Origin: Natronorubrum texcoconense
GTDB taxonomy: Archaea; Halobacteriota; Halobacteria; Halobacteriales; Natrialbaceae
Direction: 5' to 3'
NCBI RefSeq assembly: GCF_900100335.1
Contig: NZ_FNFE01000002.1
Coordinates: 434,001 to 498,000, forward strand
Length of the DNA: 64,000 bases
This document shows positions 27,052 to 37,085 of the stretch, piece after piece. A program made the position numbers and the translations under genes. The notes below the pieces were generated by a model. That model made no database searches and was not told the DNA's origin. It worked only from the letters and a program-made list of their open reading frames with translations. How positions within the stretch are numbered: the first letter of the stretch is position 1; each line of letters begins with the position of its first letter.

Positions 27052-28344
27052 TCACGCTCCGACCCGAGCCGCGATCTCTTCGGCCGCCGTCTCGGCGCGG
27101 TCCAACACCGCCGATTCGTCGAGGGTTCGGACGTCGCGGTCGCGCATGAGAACTCGGCCGTCGCAGACGGTGTGTCGAACGTCGGCGGCCGTCGCCGCGT
27201 AGACGAGGTGGCTCACGAGATCGTGAGACGGCGTCAGATGGGGCTTCTCGAGGTCGATTACGGCCAGATCGGCCGGCGCGCCCGGTTCGAGTCGCCCGGC
27301 GTCGAATCCGAGTGCCCTCGCGCCCCCGCGGGTCAGCAACTCGACGACCGTCTCGGCGGAGACCGCTCCGGCGTCGTCAGCGGCGATCTTCCCCAACATG
27401 GCCGCGTCGCGGGCCTCGTCGAGCATCGAGAGATCGTTGTTCGAAGCCGCGCCGTCGGTTCCCAACCCGATCGAGACCCCCGCCTCGAGCATGCGCTGGA
27501 CCGGAGCCATCCCGCTGGCGAGTTTCATGTTCGAGGCCGGGCAGTGGATCACGCTCGTCCCCGCGTCCGACAGCAGTTCGATCTCGCGGTCGTCGACGTG
27601 AACGCCGTGAGCGACGAAATCTTCGGGTTCGAGCAGCCCCCGTTCGGCCGCGTACGCGAGCGGTCGAACGCCGTGGTTCTCGACGATCGGCGACACTTCG
27701 TTCTGCGTCTCGTTCGCGTGGTAGTGGACCGGAAGGCCGGCCGCGCGGGCTTTCGGAACGAACTCCTCGAGGTACTCGGCCCCGACCGTGACCAACGAGT
27801 GGGGCATGAACGCCGTCGAGATGCGACCCTCGGCCGCGCCGTCGTACTCGCGGGCGAACGCGAGGCTCTCCTCGGCGTCGGCCCGCGCGGCTTCCTCGGC
27901 TTTTCCGACGGTCACGATCCCGTGTCCCAACAGGGCGCGGACGCCCGCTCGATCGACGACGGCGGCGATTTCGGGCGCGTGGAAATACATATCGGCAAAC
28001 CCCGTCACGCCGGACGTGATCGACTCGAGGACTCCCAACTCGGCGCCCGCTCGGACGTCGGCGGCCGTAAATTCGCTCTCGGCGGGCCAGATGTCTTCCT
28101 CGAGCCAGTGATCCAACGGCTTGTCGTCGGCGAAACCGCGAAGCAGCGTCATCGGCGTGTGACAGTGGCCGTTGACGAATCCGGGCGTCACGAGGGCCCC
28201 TTCGGCGTCGAGCGTCTCGTCACCCTCGAGGTCGGATCCGATCTCGAGGATCGTGCCGGAGTCTCGATCGATCAGTACGTCCGCGCGTGTGGTCGTCAGA
28301 TCCGGCAACAGTACGTCGCCGCCGGTCACCGAAAGCGTCACCAT
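27052..28344 (-). CDS. 5-methylthioadenosine/S-adenosylhomocysteine deaminase-like amidohydrolase
   Basis: The 430-residue protein has all amidohydrolase metal ligands of the MtaD/DadD family: HCH in NGHCHTPM (about 60-67), HYHANET, the His in AHGVHVDD and the catalytic Asp in GTDGAASNNDLSML. It converts amino-purine nucleosides such as S-adenosylhomocysteine or methylthioadenosine to inosine derivatives, recycling SAM by-products in the cytoplasm. Its paralogue is at 3900-5204. Monocistronic, minus strand; a 320-bp intergenic region with a dispersed repeat precedes its start. Confidence 0.9.
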   Translation of the reverse strand: MVTLSVTGGDVLLPDLTTTRADVLIDRDSGTILEIGSDLEGDETLDAEGALVTPGFVNGHCHTPMTLLRGFADDKPLDHWLEEDIWPAESEFTAADVRAGAELGVLESITSGVTGFADMYFHAPEIAAVVDRAGVRALLGHGIVTVGKAEEAARADAEESLAFAREYDGAAEGRISTAFMPHSLVTVGAEYLEEFVPKARAAGLPVHYHANETQNEVSPIVENHGVRPLAYAAERGLLEPEDFVAHGVHVDDREIELLSDAGTSVIHCPASNMKLASGMAPVQRMLEAGVSIGLGTDGAASNNDLSMLDEARDAAMLGKIAADDAGAVSAETVVELLTRGGARALGFDAGRLEPGAPADLAVIDLEKPHLTPSHDLVSHLVYAATAADVRHTVCDGRVLMRDRDVRTLDESAVLDRAETAAEEIAARVGA

Positions 28345-28664
28345 CGAGCGAATGTTTTCGACCTGCGCTAATAGTCACATGGTCACGCCCGGACGATTCA
28401 GAGGGTCAAGAACCCGGTCGAAGTCATCCATTGAGGGCAGCCCTCAGGCTTCGAGTGGACCGATGACTGGTGAGAGAGCGGCTGAAAGGAGCGAAAGAAC
28501 GGACGGAGGTGCGTTTTGAATCGAATTTTTCCCGAGGGGCGCCGGAGGCGCACCCGTGGTTCGAAAGCCGCCTTCGGCGTCTTTCGTCATCGAGCGAGAT
28601 CGAAGATCTCGCAGACCTCACGAATCGTTGACTCGCTCAGTCACGAGACAGTAAAACTACGTCT
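28345..28664. other. intergenic region with four short hairpins and a dispersed repeat
   Basis: Stems seen are TGAGGGC-A-GCCCTCA (28432-28446), GCGCC-GGA-GGCGC near 28540, CGCC-TTC-GGCG near 28570 and CGAGATC-GAA-GATCTCG (28595-28611). Copy B of the dispersed repeat lies inside. No gene is supported. The flanking genes both run on the minus strand. Confidence 0.55.
28439..28534 (-). repeat. dispersed intergenic repeat, copy B
   Basis: The reverse complement of this interval aligns with 3067-3166 over about 100 bp. Conserved blocks are AAAA-GCAC-CTCC-TCCGTTCT-TCGCTC and a downstream CAGTC-TCGG-CC-CTCG block. It lies beside a run of hairpins, as copy A does. Confidence 0.5.
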
Positions 28665-29816
28665 CTAGAATCCCTTGCCGAGCAGTTCCCGCGCGATCAC
28701 GTTCTTCTGGATCTCGGAGGTTCCCTCGTAGATCTGGGTGATCTTCGAGTCGCGGTAGAAGCGCTCGACGGGGAAGTCGTTGACGTAGCCGGAGCCGCCG
28801 TGGATCTGGACGGCCTCGTTGGAGACGTCGACGGCGACGCGGGAGGTGTACTCCTTGGCCATCGAGGCGAGTTTCGTGATGTCGTTGCCCTGGTCGACGT
28901 TCCAGGCGGCCTTGTAGGTCAGGTTGCGGGCGGCCTCGGTTTGGGTCGCCATGTCGGCGAGTTTGTGCTGGATGGCCTGGAACTCGCTGATCGGCTGGCC
29001 GAACTGCTCGCGGTCCTGGGCGTACTCGAGGGCCGCGCGGAGCGCCCCTTTGGCGATGCCGACGCCCTGTGCGGCGACGCCGGTTCGGGTGGCGTCGAAG
29101 AACTGCATCTGCTGCATGAAGGCGGCGTCCTGCGTGCCGATGAGGTTCTCCTCGGGGACGCGAACGTCGTCGAAGATGAGTTCGGCGGTGTCCGACGCTC
29201 GAATGCCGAGTTTGCCGGTGATCTTGTCCGAACTGAAGCCGTCGCGGTCGGACTCGACGACGATCTGACTGAAGCCGTTGTACCGACCCTCGGCGTCGGG
29301 GTTGGTCTTACAGAGGACGACGAAGAAGTCGCCGACGGTGCCGTTGGTGATCCACATCTTGTTGCCGTTGACGACCCACTCGTCGCCGTCCTTTTCGGCG
29401 CGCGTCGAGACCGAGGAGACGTCGGAGCCGGTGTCGGGTTCCGAAATCGCGGCGCCCGAAATCTTCTCGCCCATCGCGACGGGCTCTAAGAAGCGTTCCT
29501 TCTGGTCTTCGTTCCCGAACTCCCGGATGGCTTCGGTCCCGAACGAACAGGCCATGATCGAGAGCGCGATGCCGGGATCCCAGGAGAACAGCTCCTCGGC
29601 GATGAGCACCGACTCGAGCGTCGAGTAGCCCGCGCCGCCGTACTCGATCGGGATCGACGAGCCGACGAGTCCCATGTCAGCGGCCTTGTCGACGATTTCG
29701 TGGGGGAACGTCTCTTCGACGTCGTACTTCTCGGCTTCGGGGACGATTTCGTTCTTGGCGAACCGCTCGACTTCCTCGCGAATCTGTTCCTGCTCTTCGG
29801 AGAGACCGAATTCCAT
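28665..29816 (-). CDS. acyl-CoA dehydrogenase
   Basis: The 383-residue protein is complete and typical: N-terminal helical domain ([14 protein letters not shown]), middle flavin-binding domain ([26 protein letters not shown]), and C-terminal helices with the catalytic Glu in [11 protein letters not shown]. It oxidises acyl-CoA in beta-oxidation, passing electrons to ETF. It is divergent from the HBD-ECH fusion gene with 114 bp between starts, so the two steps of one pathway probably share a control region. Confidence 0.95.
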   Translation of the reverse strand: MEFGLSEEQEQIREEVERFAKNEIVPEAEKYDVEETFPHEIVDKAADMGLVGSSIPIEYGGAGYSTLESVLIAEELFSWDPGIALSIMACSFGTEAIREFGNEDQKERFLEPVAMGEKISGAAISEPDTGSDVSSVSTRAEKDGDEWVVNGNKMWITNGTVGDFFVVLCKTNPDAEGRYNGFSQIVVESDRDGFSSDKITGKLGIRASDTAELIFDDVRVPEENLIGTQDAAFMQQMQFFDATRTGVAAQGVGIAKGALRAALEYAQDREQFGQPISEFQAIQHKLADMATQTEAARNLTYKAAWNVDQGNDITKLASMAKEYTSRVAVDVSNEAVQIHGGSGYVNDFPVERFYRDSKITQIYEGTSEIQKNVIARELLGKGF

Positions 29817-29930
29817 GTGAACGTGTTCCTAGGCCAGCGGTAAAGAACTTTGTAACCGGGAGTAAACTGAACTGTAGTTTCTACCAAGCGGAGGGAAACG
29901 TTGAAACACGTGCCGATTGCATGTGTACCC

Positions 29931-31904
29931 ATGGAGTTAGAAGATATCAACACCGTCGCAGTTCTCGGCGCAGGGAATATGGGCCACGGCATCGCGGAGG
30001 TCGTCGCGATGGCTGGCTACGACGTCAATATGCGCGACATCAAAGACGAGTTCGTGCAAAACGGTTACGACCAGATCGAGTGGTCGCTCGGGAAACTCGC
30101 CGAGAACGACCAGCTCAGCGAGGAGGAGGCCGACGCCGCCTTGGAACGAGTCACCCCGCTCGTCGACATGGAAGAGGCCTGTGGCGACGCGGACGTCGTC
30201 ATCGAGGCCGTGCCGGAGCAGATGGAGATCAAAGAGGACGTCTACACCGAACTCGAGGCGGTCGCCCCCGACCGCGCGATTTTCGCGACGAACACCTCGA
30301 GTCTCTCGATCACGAAACTCGCCGAGTTCACCGAGCGGCCCGGGCAGTTCTGCGGGATGCACTTCTTCAACCCGCCGGTCCGGATGGACCTCGTCGAGGT
30401 CATCTCGGGAGCCGAAAGCGACGAGGAGACGCTCGACGTCATCGAGGAACTGGCCGACGACATCGGGAAATCGCCCGTGCGCGTGCACAAAGATTCGCCC
30501 GGATTCATCGTCAACCGCGTGCTCGTTCCCCTGATGAACGAGGCCTGCTGGCTCGTGAGCGACGACGAGGCGACCATCTCGGAGGTCGACTCGACGACGA
30601 AGTACGACATGGGGCTCCCGATGGGCTCGTTCGAACTCGCCGATCTCACCGGGATCGACGTCGGCTATCACGTCCTCGATTACATGCACGAGGTGCTGGG
30701 CGAGGCCTACGAGCCGAGCCCGCTGTTCGTCGAAAAGGTCGAAAAGGAGGAGCTCGGCAAGAAGACCGGCAAGGGCTTCTACGACTACGAGGACGGTCCG
30801 GGCGCCGAGATCCCGACCGACGAGCAGTCCGACCTCGTCAAGGCGCGACTGGTCGCCTCGATGGCCAACGAAGTCGCTAAACTGATCGGTAACGACGTCG
30901 CACCGCCGGCGTCCATCGACGAGGCGACCAAACTCGGCGCCGGTTTCCCCGACGGCCCCGTGAAGATGGTCGACCAGTTCGGCGTCGAGAAGGCCCTCGA
31001 GACGCTCGAGGAGGCCTACGAGAAGACGGGCCACGCGCGCTACGAGCCCGCCGACTATCTCGAGGAACGCGCCGGCGAGGGCGGCTTCTACGAGCAAGAG
31101 GGAGACGACGGGCGGACCGACTTCGACGCCATCCGCGTCGAGTACCCCGGGGACATGGTCGGCCACATCGTCCTCGACCGACCCCACCGAATGAACACGA
31201 TCAGCGACGAATTGCTCGAGGAGCTCTCGGCGGCGATCGATCTGCTCGAGGACGACGACGAAGTTCGCTCGATCCTGATCACCGGCGAGGGTGAGAAGGC
31301 CTTCTCCGCGGGTGCGGACGTCCAGAGCATGGCCGCGGGCGGCGCGGACCCGATTCAGGCCCAGGAGCTCTCGAAGAAGGGCCAGTCCACGTTCGGCAAG
31401 CTCGAGGCCTGCGACATGCCCGTCGTCGCCGGCGTCGACGGCTTCTGTCTCGGCGGCGGGATGGAGCTGGCGACCTGTGCCGACATGCGCGTCGCGAGCG
31501 AGCGATCGTCGTTCGGCCAGCCCGAACTCGATCTCGGGCTGCTCCCCGGCTGGGGCGGCACCCAGCGGCTCAAACACATCGTCGGTGAGGGCCGCGCGAA
31601 GGAGATCATCCTCACGGCCGAGCGCTACGAGGCCGAGACGATGGCAGACTACGGCTTCGTCAACGATGTCGTCGACAACGACGAACTCGAGGATACGGCA
31701 CTCGATCTGGCGGCCGATCTCGCGGGCGGGCCACCGATCGCCCAGAAGTTCACCAAGCGCGCGATGCTCGCCGGTCGCGACGACACCGACGCCGGCCTCG
31801 AGTACGAGGCCTCCGCGTTCGGTCACCTGATGGCGACCGACGACCTCATGGAGGGGATGACGGCCTTCATGGGCGACGGTGAGCCGAACTTCGAGGGCAA
31901 GTAA
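29931..31904 (+). CDS. 3-hydroxyacyl-CoA dehydrogenase / enoyl-CoA hydratase fusion
   Basis: The 657-residue bifunctional beta-oxidation enzyme has an N-terminal NAD-dependent 3-hydroxyacyl-CoA dehydrogenase (GAGNMGHGIAEVV at about 12-24, catalytic His in CGMHFFNPP, helical dimerisation region to about 370). The C-terminal part is an enoyl-CoA hydratase (from about 395; oxyanion loop AFSAGADVQ, CLGGGMELA, PELDLGLLPGWGG). The domain order is reversed compared with bacterial FadB, as is usual for the archaeal Hbd-Ech type. The start at 29931 matches the dehydrogenase N-terminus; an upstream start 10 codons earlier is less likely. Confidence 0.95.
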   Translation: MELEDINTVAVLGAGNMGHGIAEVVAMAGYDVNMRDIKDEFVQNGYDQIEWSLGKLAENDQLSEEEADAALERVTPLVDMEEACGDADVVIEAVPEQMEIKEDVYTELEAVAPDRAIFATNTSSLSITKLAEFTERPGQFCGMHFFNPPVRMDLVEVISGAESDEETLDVIEELADDIGKSPVRVHKDSPGFIVNRVLVPLMNEACWLVSDDEATISEVDSTTKYDMGLPMGSFELADLTGIDVGYHVLDYMHEVLGEAYEPSPLFVEKVEKEELGKKTGKGFYDYEDGPGAEIPTDEQSDLVKARLVASMANEVAKLIGNDVAPPASIDEATKLGAGFPDGPVKMVDQFGVEKALETLEEAYEKTGHARYEPADYLEERAGEGGFYEQEGDDGRTDFDAIRVEYPGDMVGHIVLDRPHRMNTISDELLEELSAAIDLLEDDDEVRSILITGEGEKAFSAGADVQSMAAGGADPIQAQELSKKGQSTFGKLEACDMPVVAGVDGFCLGGGMELATCADMRVASERSSFGQPELDLGLLPGWGGTQRLKHIVGEGRAKEIILTAERYEAETMADYGFVNDVVDNDELEDTALDLAADLAGGPPIAQKFTKRAMLAGRDDTDAGLEYEASAFGHLMATDDLMEGMTAFMGDGEPNFEGK

Positions 31905-32245
31905 GGCGAGCGTCGAACGGCTCACAGCGCGAGTCGTTCGGACGGGAGCCCGAGTTCGACGAGACGTAACGCGGCGTCGGAATCCGCGGCCGACGCCGGT
32001 CGCCGACCATCGACACCGGTTACGATCGGCGTCTCCGCGAGTCCGCTGTAACCGCGTCTCTCGGAACGACTATGATTTTGAGACGGTCACTACTCCGTAG
32101 TTGTGTCTCTCGGTTATCGAGTACGCCGCGTCAGAGTCAGTCCAAAGCAGTCTGTGTTCTGACAACTGGTCGCGAGATTTATCACCAAGAGGTACCATTG
32201 GTGGCCCGTGGCAGTATTCGATGATGAGAACCGAGGGGGCAACCA
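31905..32245. other. intergenic region before the HalX regulator gene
   Basis: Apart from a TATA-like GAGATTTATC around 32171-32180 and a purine-rich GAGGGGG 8-14 bp before the HalX gene ATG, which could be a rare Shine-Dalgarno-type site, I see nothing here. The spacing implies a leader of about 45 nt. Confidence 0.4.
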
Positions 32246-32830
32246 ATGAGTGAGAATCTCGAAGTACTCGTCGTAGACGACGAGTCTCGACTCGCCGACC
32301 TGTTCGCCGCGTGGCTGCAGAGCGAGTGGCGCGCCGATACGGCCTACGACGGCGAAGAGGCGCTCGAGAAGATGGCCGACTCCGTCGAGGTCGTGCTGCT
32401 GGACCGCCGCATGCCGGGGCTTTCCGGTGACGAAGTGCTGGCGAAGATCAGGGACGCCGGCTACGACTCGCGGGTGGTAATGGTCACGGCGGTCGATCCC
32501 GACTTCGACATCATCGAGATGGGCTTCGACGACTATCTGGTCAAGCCGGTCTCGAAGGACGAACTCGTCGACATCGTCGACAACGTCGCCGATCGATCGG
32601 AGTACGAGTCGGACATCCAGGAGTACTACGCGCTCGTCTCGAAGAAAGCGCTGCTGGAGTCCGAGAAGGCCGACCGCGAACTCGCGGACAACGAGGAGTA
32701 CCAAGAGCTCCACGAGCGCGTCGCTGAACTCGAGAAACGGGTCGACGAGACGGTCTCCGGGATGACCTCCCACGACGACTTCGTCGGCGCGTTTCAGGAT
32801 CTCCAGTCCGAGAACTGTAGCAGCCACTGA
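32246..32830 (+). CDS. response regulator with HalX domain
   Basis: The 194-residue protein has an N-terminal receiver domain (acidic pocket VVDDES, phospho-acceptor Asp in VLLDRRMPG, Thr in MVTAVDP, Lys in YLVKPV) and a C-terminal coiled-coil HalX domain (YYALVSKKALLESEKADREL) typical of haloarchaea. It has no classical DNA-binding domain, so output is probably through protein contacts. It is convergent, 54 bp apart, with the histidine kinase at 32885-34993, a plausible but unproven partner. Confidence 0.92.
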   Translation: MSENLEVLVVDDESRLADLFAAWLQSEWRADTAYDGEEALEKMADSVEVVLLDRRMPGLSGDEVLAKIRDAGYDSRVVMVTAVDPDFDIIEMGFDDYLVKPVSKDELVDIVDNVADRSEYESDIQEYYALVSKKALLESEKADRELADNEEYQELHERVAELEKRVDETVSGMTSHDDFVGAFQDLQSENCSSH

Positions 32831-32884
32831 ACGCCGATGCACACCCAATCGCACAGCACTCGTGCGATCAGTGTGTAACTCGTT

Positions 32885-34993
32885 TCAGTTGAGACAACGA
32901 CGCCGGTCGTCCGACTCGGCGTCGAACGCGAACTCGAACCGGGCCCCTCCGGCTTCGCTCTCCGCTGCGGTAACCGACCAGCCGTGTCCAGTAGCGACTT
33001 CTCTGACGACCCACAGCCCGATTCCGAGCCCGTCCGACGACGACGAGACGGACGGATCGAACAACTCCTGGCGCATATTCTCGGGCAACCCCGCACCATC
33101 GTCCTCGACGAAGAAGCCGCGCGGCTCGACGTCCACCCCGTCGCCCGACTCGAGGAGCCCGATTCGAACTGAGAGCCCTGTGTCACCGTCGTTGCCCGTT
33201 TCTCCCTGAGCCCGTGACGCAGGGCTCGTCGAGCCGTGTTCCACCGCATTTCGAAACAGGTTCTCGAGCAACCGCAACAGCCGCGACCGATCGGCTTCGA
33301 TGGCGGTCGTTTCCGCGACGGAGAGCGACGCGTCGGCCGTAGAAACGTACTCCCAGGCATCGTGGGCGACCGACTCGAGATCGACGGGTTCGGTGTCGGT
33401 CGCCCACTGGCCGTCGCGGGCGATCGCCAGGACGTCCTCGACGATCGATTCCATTCGATCGAGGCCGTCGCGGACGTTTTCGGCGTGCTCGAGCGATTCG
33501 GTCTCCTCGAGCAGGTCGAGATAGCCCTGGGCGACGCTCAACGGGTTTCGGAGGTCGTGACTGACGATTCGCGCGAAGGCGTCGAGGCGCTCGTTCTGCT
33601 CGCGGAGTTTCCGCTCGCTGCGCTTGCGTTCGGTGATGTCGCGGATGACGGCGACCGAACCCAGATACTCCCCGTCGTGGACGAGCACGGCGATCTGGAC
33701 CTCGCACGGGATTCGGTCGCCGGTTTTCGTCTCGAGGTACAGTTCGAGGGTGTCGGTTCCGGTCCCGCTGGAGAGCAGCGAGCGAATCTTCGCCTCGCCG
33801 GCCTCGATATCGTCCGGATCGAAGACCAGCGAGGCGTGTTCGCCGAGTAATCCCTCGCGGCTGTAGCCGGTCATCTCCGTGAGGGCGTCGTTGACCGTCA
33901 TGAAGTGGCCGTGTTCGTCGAGGACGTACATGCCGTCGCCGGCGGTCTCGACGAGGCGCTCGTATCGCCGGAGGCTGCGCTCCTGTTGCTCGAGGGCTCC
34001 GCGGGCGACGATCGTCTCGAGGACGTGCGAACTCGCGTCGGCGGCCGCGCGAATCGCCGTCCGTTCCGCCTCGGCGAACGGCTCGAGGGCGTAGACGACG
34101 AACACGCCGTAGACGTCGTCGCTGGAGGAAAGTGGGGCGACGGCGATAGCGTGGACGCCCCGATCGAACGCGTGGTCACCGAACGGAACGTCGTCGCGAT
34201 TGTTCGCGATGTGTTGGAGCGTCTGCAGTTCGCCCGTTCGCAGTGCGCGTTCGAGCAACGGGTGCTCGCCGTCGCCGATGGGGAAGGTCCGTTGCATCGG
34301 CCACTCCATGCTGTCCGGATCGGTCAGCCACGGGACGACCTCGCGCTCACCGCGATCGTACTCGCCGACCCAGGCGAACCCGAACCGGTCGGTAGCCGTG
34401 AACTCCTCGCGGAGGATTCGTTCGACGGCGACGGGCGAAGTCACGTCGACGAGGCGTCGTCTGACGCCGCTGACGATGGCCTCGAGATCGTCCGGGAGGT
34501 CGGGGATACGCCGGTCGCCGTCCGTCCCGAGGGCTCCCTCCGTCGCACTCGAGCCGCCGGCTGCGGTCGATTCGTCAGTCTCGTCGGCCGCGCTCGAGTC
34601 GCTACGGGCGTCGTTTGCCGTGGCACTCGAATCAGCGTCGATACGTCCCGCGACGGCGTCGGCCAGCCGATCCGGTGACTCGGTGTCCTCGGTGCGCGCG
34701 ACTACTTCGCTGAGGACGGCGACGGATCCCGCGTCCGTTTCGGTGTCGCCCCAGTGAACGAACGTCGGCGTCTCCGGCGACTCAGATTCGACGGTGTCGA
34801 CGAGCGCCGGCACGTTCGCGACCGTGCTCGCGTCGATGACGATCGCGTCGATCGATTGCTGTGCGAGTCGCTCGACGGCGTCGGAAGTACACTGGGCGAC
34901 GACGACGTTGACCGCGGTGTCGGTCAGCGCGAGCGTCACGGACGCTCGCGTCGAGCGATCGCTACTCACACAGAGGACGCGTGGTCGGCTCAT
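32885..34993 (-). CDS. receiver-GAF-PAS sensor histidine kinase
   Basis: The 702-residue soluble kinase has an N-terminal receiver-like domain (residues 1-115; VLCVSSDR and VIDAST keep the acidic positions only partly), a Ser/Ala/Asp-rich linker (120-150), a GAF domain like that of bacterio-opsin regulators (FGFAWVGEYDRGEREVVPW), a PAS domain (AGDGMYVLDEHGHFMTVNDALTEMTGYS), the HisKA box with His in FARIVSHDLRNPL, and an ATPase domain (LFRNAVEHG, GLGIGLWVV). No membrane segment is seen, so it senses a cytoplasmic signal. Confidence 0.92.
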   Translation of the reverse strand: MSRPRVLCVSSDRSTRASVTLALTDTAVNVVVAQCTSDAVERLAQQSIDAIVIDASTVANVPALVDTVESESPETPTFVHWGDTETDAGSVAVLSEVVARTEDTESPDRLADAVAGRIDADSSATANDARSDSSAADETDESTAAGGSSATEGALGTDGDRRIPDLPDDLEAIVSGVRRRLVDVTSPVAVERILREEFTATDRFGFAWVGEYDRGEREVVPWLTDPDSMEWPMQRTFPIGDGEHPLLERALRTGELQTLQHIANNRDDVPFGDHAFDRGVHAIAVAPLSSSDDVYGVFVVYALEPFAEAERTAIRAAADASSHVLETIVARGALEQQERSLRRYERLVETAGDGMYVLDEHGHFMTVNDALTEMTGYSREGLLGEHASLVFDPDDIEAGEAKIRSLLSSGTGTDTLELYLETKTGDRIPCEVQIAVLVHDGEYLGSVAVIRDITERKRSERKLREQNERLDAFARIVSHDLRNPLSVAQGYLDLLEETESLEHAENVRDGLDRMESIVEDVLAIARDGQWATDTEPVDLESVAHDAWEYVSTADASLSVAETTAIEADRSRLLRLLENLFRNAVEHGSTSPASRAQGETGNDGDTGLSVRIGLLESGDGVDVEPRGFFVEDDGAGLPENMRQELFDPSVSSSSDGLGIGLWVVREVATGHGWSVTAAESEAGGARFEFAFDAESDDRRRCLN

Positions 34994-35251
34994 CTCAGCT
35001 GAACTCCGTCGGGATATCCATCTCCATCACGGGGGATCGTCGGTGCTAGCTGATCGGAGGCGACCGCAACAGATTGTTCTTTCGACACAATTTTTGCGCT
35101 GGCCGGCCCGCAGGGCATCACTCCTGTTCGTCCGCAGTCAGACGTGTTGGTGGTTTCGGCCGAGGTCGTGGTCACGTTCGAGAGGCGAGAACGGACCTGT
35201 GGAGGCGGGAGCGCGCGATACCGTGATCGGCGTCGTCCGAGTCGATCCCCG
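34994..35251. other. intergenic region, nothing recognised
   Basis: These 258 bp separate two minus-strand genes. No convincing open frame, hairpin or repeat is seen. Confidence 0.4.
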
Positions 35252-36406
35252 TTATGACGGCGCCTGCCCGTAGATCAGGTTCCGCTGGATCTCGTTCGCC
35301 CCCTCGTAGATGACGGGGATGCGGACGTCGCGATAGACGCGAGCGATCCGTCGTTCGTCGAGCACCGATCGACCGCCGTGGAACTGCATCCCACGTTCGG
35401 CGACGTCGACGGCCGTCTCCGTCGCGCTCGTCTTCGACAGCGCCGCCCAGTAGCCCTCGTTCTCGCCGTTTTCGACCTTCTCGCAGGCTCGCCAGGCGAG
35501 CGACCGGGCGCGTTCGAAGCCCATCAGCATGTCCGCGAGCCCGTGTTGAACCGCCTGAAAGTCGCTGATCGTTCGGCCAAACTGTTCGCGGTCGTGGACG
35601 AACTCCCAGGTCTCCTCGATGGCGGCCGCCGCGAGTCCGAGACCGTGCCCGGAGACGGCGATCCGTCCGTGGTTGAAGAACTCCGCGAGCATCCAGAAGC
35701 CCGCTCCCTCCGAGCCGATCAGGTTCTCCTCGGGGATGCGACAGTCCTCGAGTTCGATGTGGGCCTGCTTCGAGGCGCGCATCGCCATCTTCTCGGGGAT
35801 GTGCTCGGCCTCGTAGCCGTCGGTGTCCGTCGGTACGATAAAGAGCGAGTGGTTGCCGTACCGGTTGGTCTCGTCGTCGTCCGTCCGCGCGTAGAGCGTG
35901 ATCCAGTCCGCTTCGACGCCGTTCCCGATCCAGTACTTTTCGCCGTTGAGGACGTACTCGTCGCCGTCTTTCTCCGCCGTCGTCTCCATCCCCGTGAGAT
36001 CGCTGCCGGTGTCGGGTTCCGAGACCGCGAGCCCCGAGCGCTGCTCGCCGTTCGCGACCGGCTGGATGTACTCCTCGCACTGCTCGTCGGTCCCGTAGTT
36101 GTAGGTCATCTTGCAGCCGAAACTCGCCAACTGGAGCGTCAGCGCGATGCCCGCGTCCGCGCGGTAGAACTCCTCGGTGAGCGCGAGCAACTGCGGGAGG
36201 TCGAGCCCGCGACCGCCCCACTCCTCCGGAATGTCCTGGGCGACGAGGTTCGCCTCCTGACCGGCCTCGAGGATCTCCTCCGGGTAGGTCCCCTCCTGAT
36301 AGTGTTTCTGCGCGTTCGGTTCGATGTGTTCGCGAGCGAACTCGCGAGCCTCGGCCTTGATCTCGTGGGCGTGATCCGGAACGATACTCTCCTCGAGTAG
36401 ATCCAT
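35252..36406 (-). CDS. acyl-CoA dehydrogenase
   Basis: The 384-residue flavoenzyme is the third acyl-CoA dehydrogenase in the window. The middle domain shows [15 protein letters not shown] and YVLNGEKYWIGNG, and the catalytic Glu is in VIYEGANEIQRN. It differs from the 28665 gene by an N-terminal start MDLLEESIVPDHAHEIKAE and by a shorter C-terminus. Substrate chain length cannot be read. It is monocistronic on the minus strand. Confidence 0.94.
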   Translation of the reverse strand: MDLLEESIVPDHAHEIKAEAREFAREHIEPNAQKHYQEGTYPEEILEAGQEANLVAQDIPEEWGGRGLDLPQLLALTEEFYRADAGIALTLQLASFGCKMTYNYGTDEQCEEYIQPVANGEQRSGLAVSEPDTGSDLTGMETTAEKDGDEYVLNGEKYWIGNGVEADWITLYARTDDDETNRYGNHSLFIVPTDTDGYEAEHIPEKMAMRASKQAHIELEDCRIPEENLIGSEGAGFWMLAEFFNHGRIAVSGHGLGLAAAAIEETWEFVHDREQFGRTISDFQAVQHGLADMLMGFERARSLAWRACEKVENGENEGYWAALSKTSATETAVDVAERGMQFHGGRSVLDERRIARVYRDVRIPVIYEGANEIQRNLIYGQAPS

Positions 36407-36502
36407 ATCCTGTCACACGACAGCGAGGTGGATATATTCGCGGGGCAACAGTGCAAGCTTCGCTCCCTCACGGCGGAACGCGGCCGATCGGCGAATCCCC
36501 GT

Positions 36503-36874
36503 TCATCGAAGCGCGCGGACCAGTTCGTCCGCAGTCGCGGTCTCGTCGGCTTGCCGTTCCAGACGCCAGCGATCCCAGAGCACGTCACTGAGGATGTGGA
36601 CGTAGAGCACGGTGCCGGTCAGAATCGCGAGAGGGACACTCGAGACCGCGAGTAGCGGGACGACGACGCCGACGATGAGGAGGTGGCTCGCCAGCCGCGA
36701 GAGGAGTCCGACGTCACCCGCGTCGAAGATCCGCTGTTGGTCGGCGACGGCCGCAGTGGGGTTCGCGAGACAGAACCTCACGGCGGTCCAACGGCCCGTC
36801 TTGAGCCGAGCGATGAGGAAGTGATCGAGGTCGACGAGCACGCCCACCGCGGTGCCGTAGCCGACGAGAACCAC
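36503..36874 (-). CDS. membrane protein, probable N-terminal frameshift
   Basis: The 123-residue frame from the GTG at 36874 contains a conserved-looking VGVLVDLDHFLIARLKTGRW block and two membrane helices (about 66-82 and 85-97). The same frame stays open upstream to a stop at 36980-36982 and encodes a further hydrophobic, protein-like segment (SKHHALVSFAVASVLAYALS) but has no ATG, GTG or TTG there. A GTG in another frame at 36983 would join it after removal of one base near 36970. A real frameshift, a sequencing error or a shorter protein are all possible. The family is unrecognised. Confidence 0.55.
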   Translation of the reverse strand: MVLVGYGTAVGVLVDLDHFLIARLKTGRWTAVRFCLANPTAAVADQQRIFDAGDVGLLSRLASHLLIVGVVVPLLAVSSVPLAILTGTVLYVHILSDVLWDRWRLERQADETATADELVRALR

Positions 36875-37085
36875 TGTTGGAACCGAATAGCCGAGGATCG
36901 CGACCGGTGACAGCGCGTAGGCGAGGACGCTGGCGACAGCGAACGAGACGAGCGCGTGATGTTTCGAGTAGATCGATCGTCACCCGGCCGATCCGACGGG
37001 GGCGGGCCACTAAATCGTCCCGCCGGGTTTCGGAGATTGGTTGGGTCGAGTCAAAAACACGGCAAAAGCCGTACCGATCGACGAC

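Noticed and set aside
29937-31925. 662-codon minus-strand frame
   Set aside because: Antisense of the 3-hydroxyacyl-CoA dehydrogenase/enoyl-CoA hydratase fusion. No family motif on that strand.
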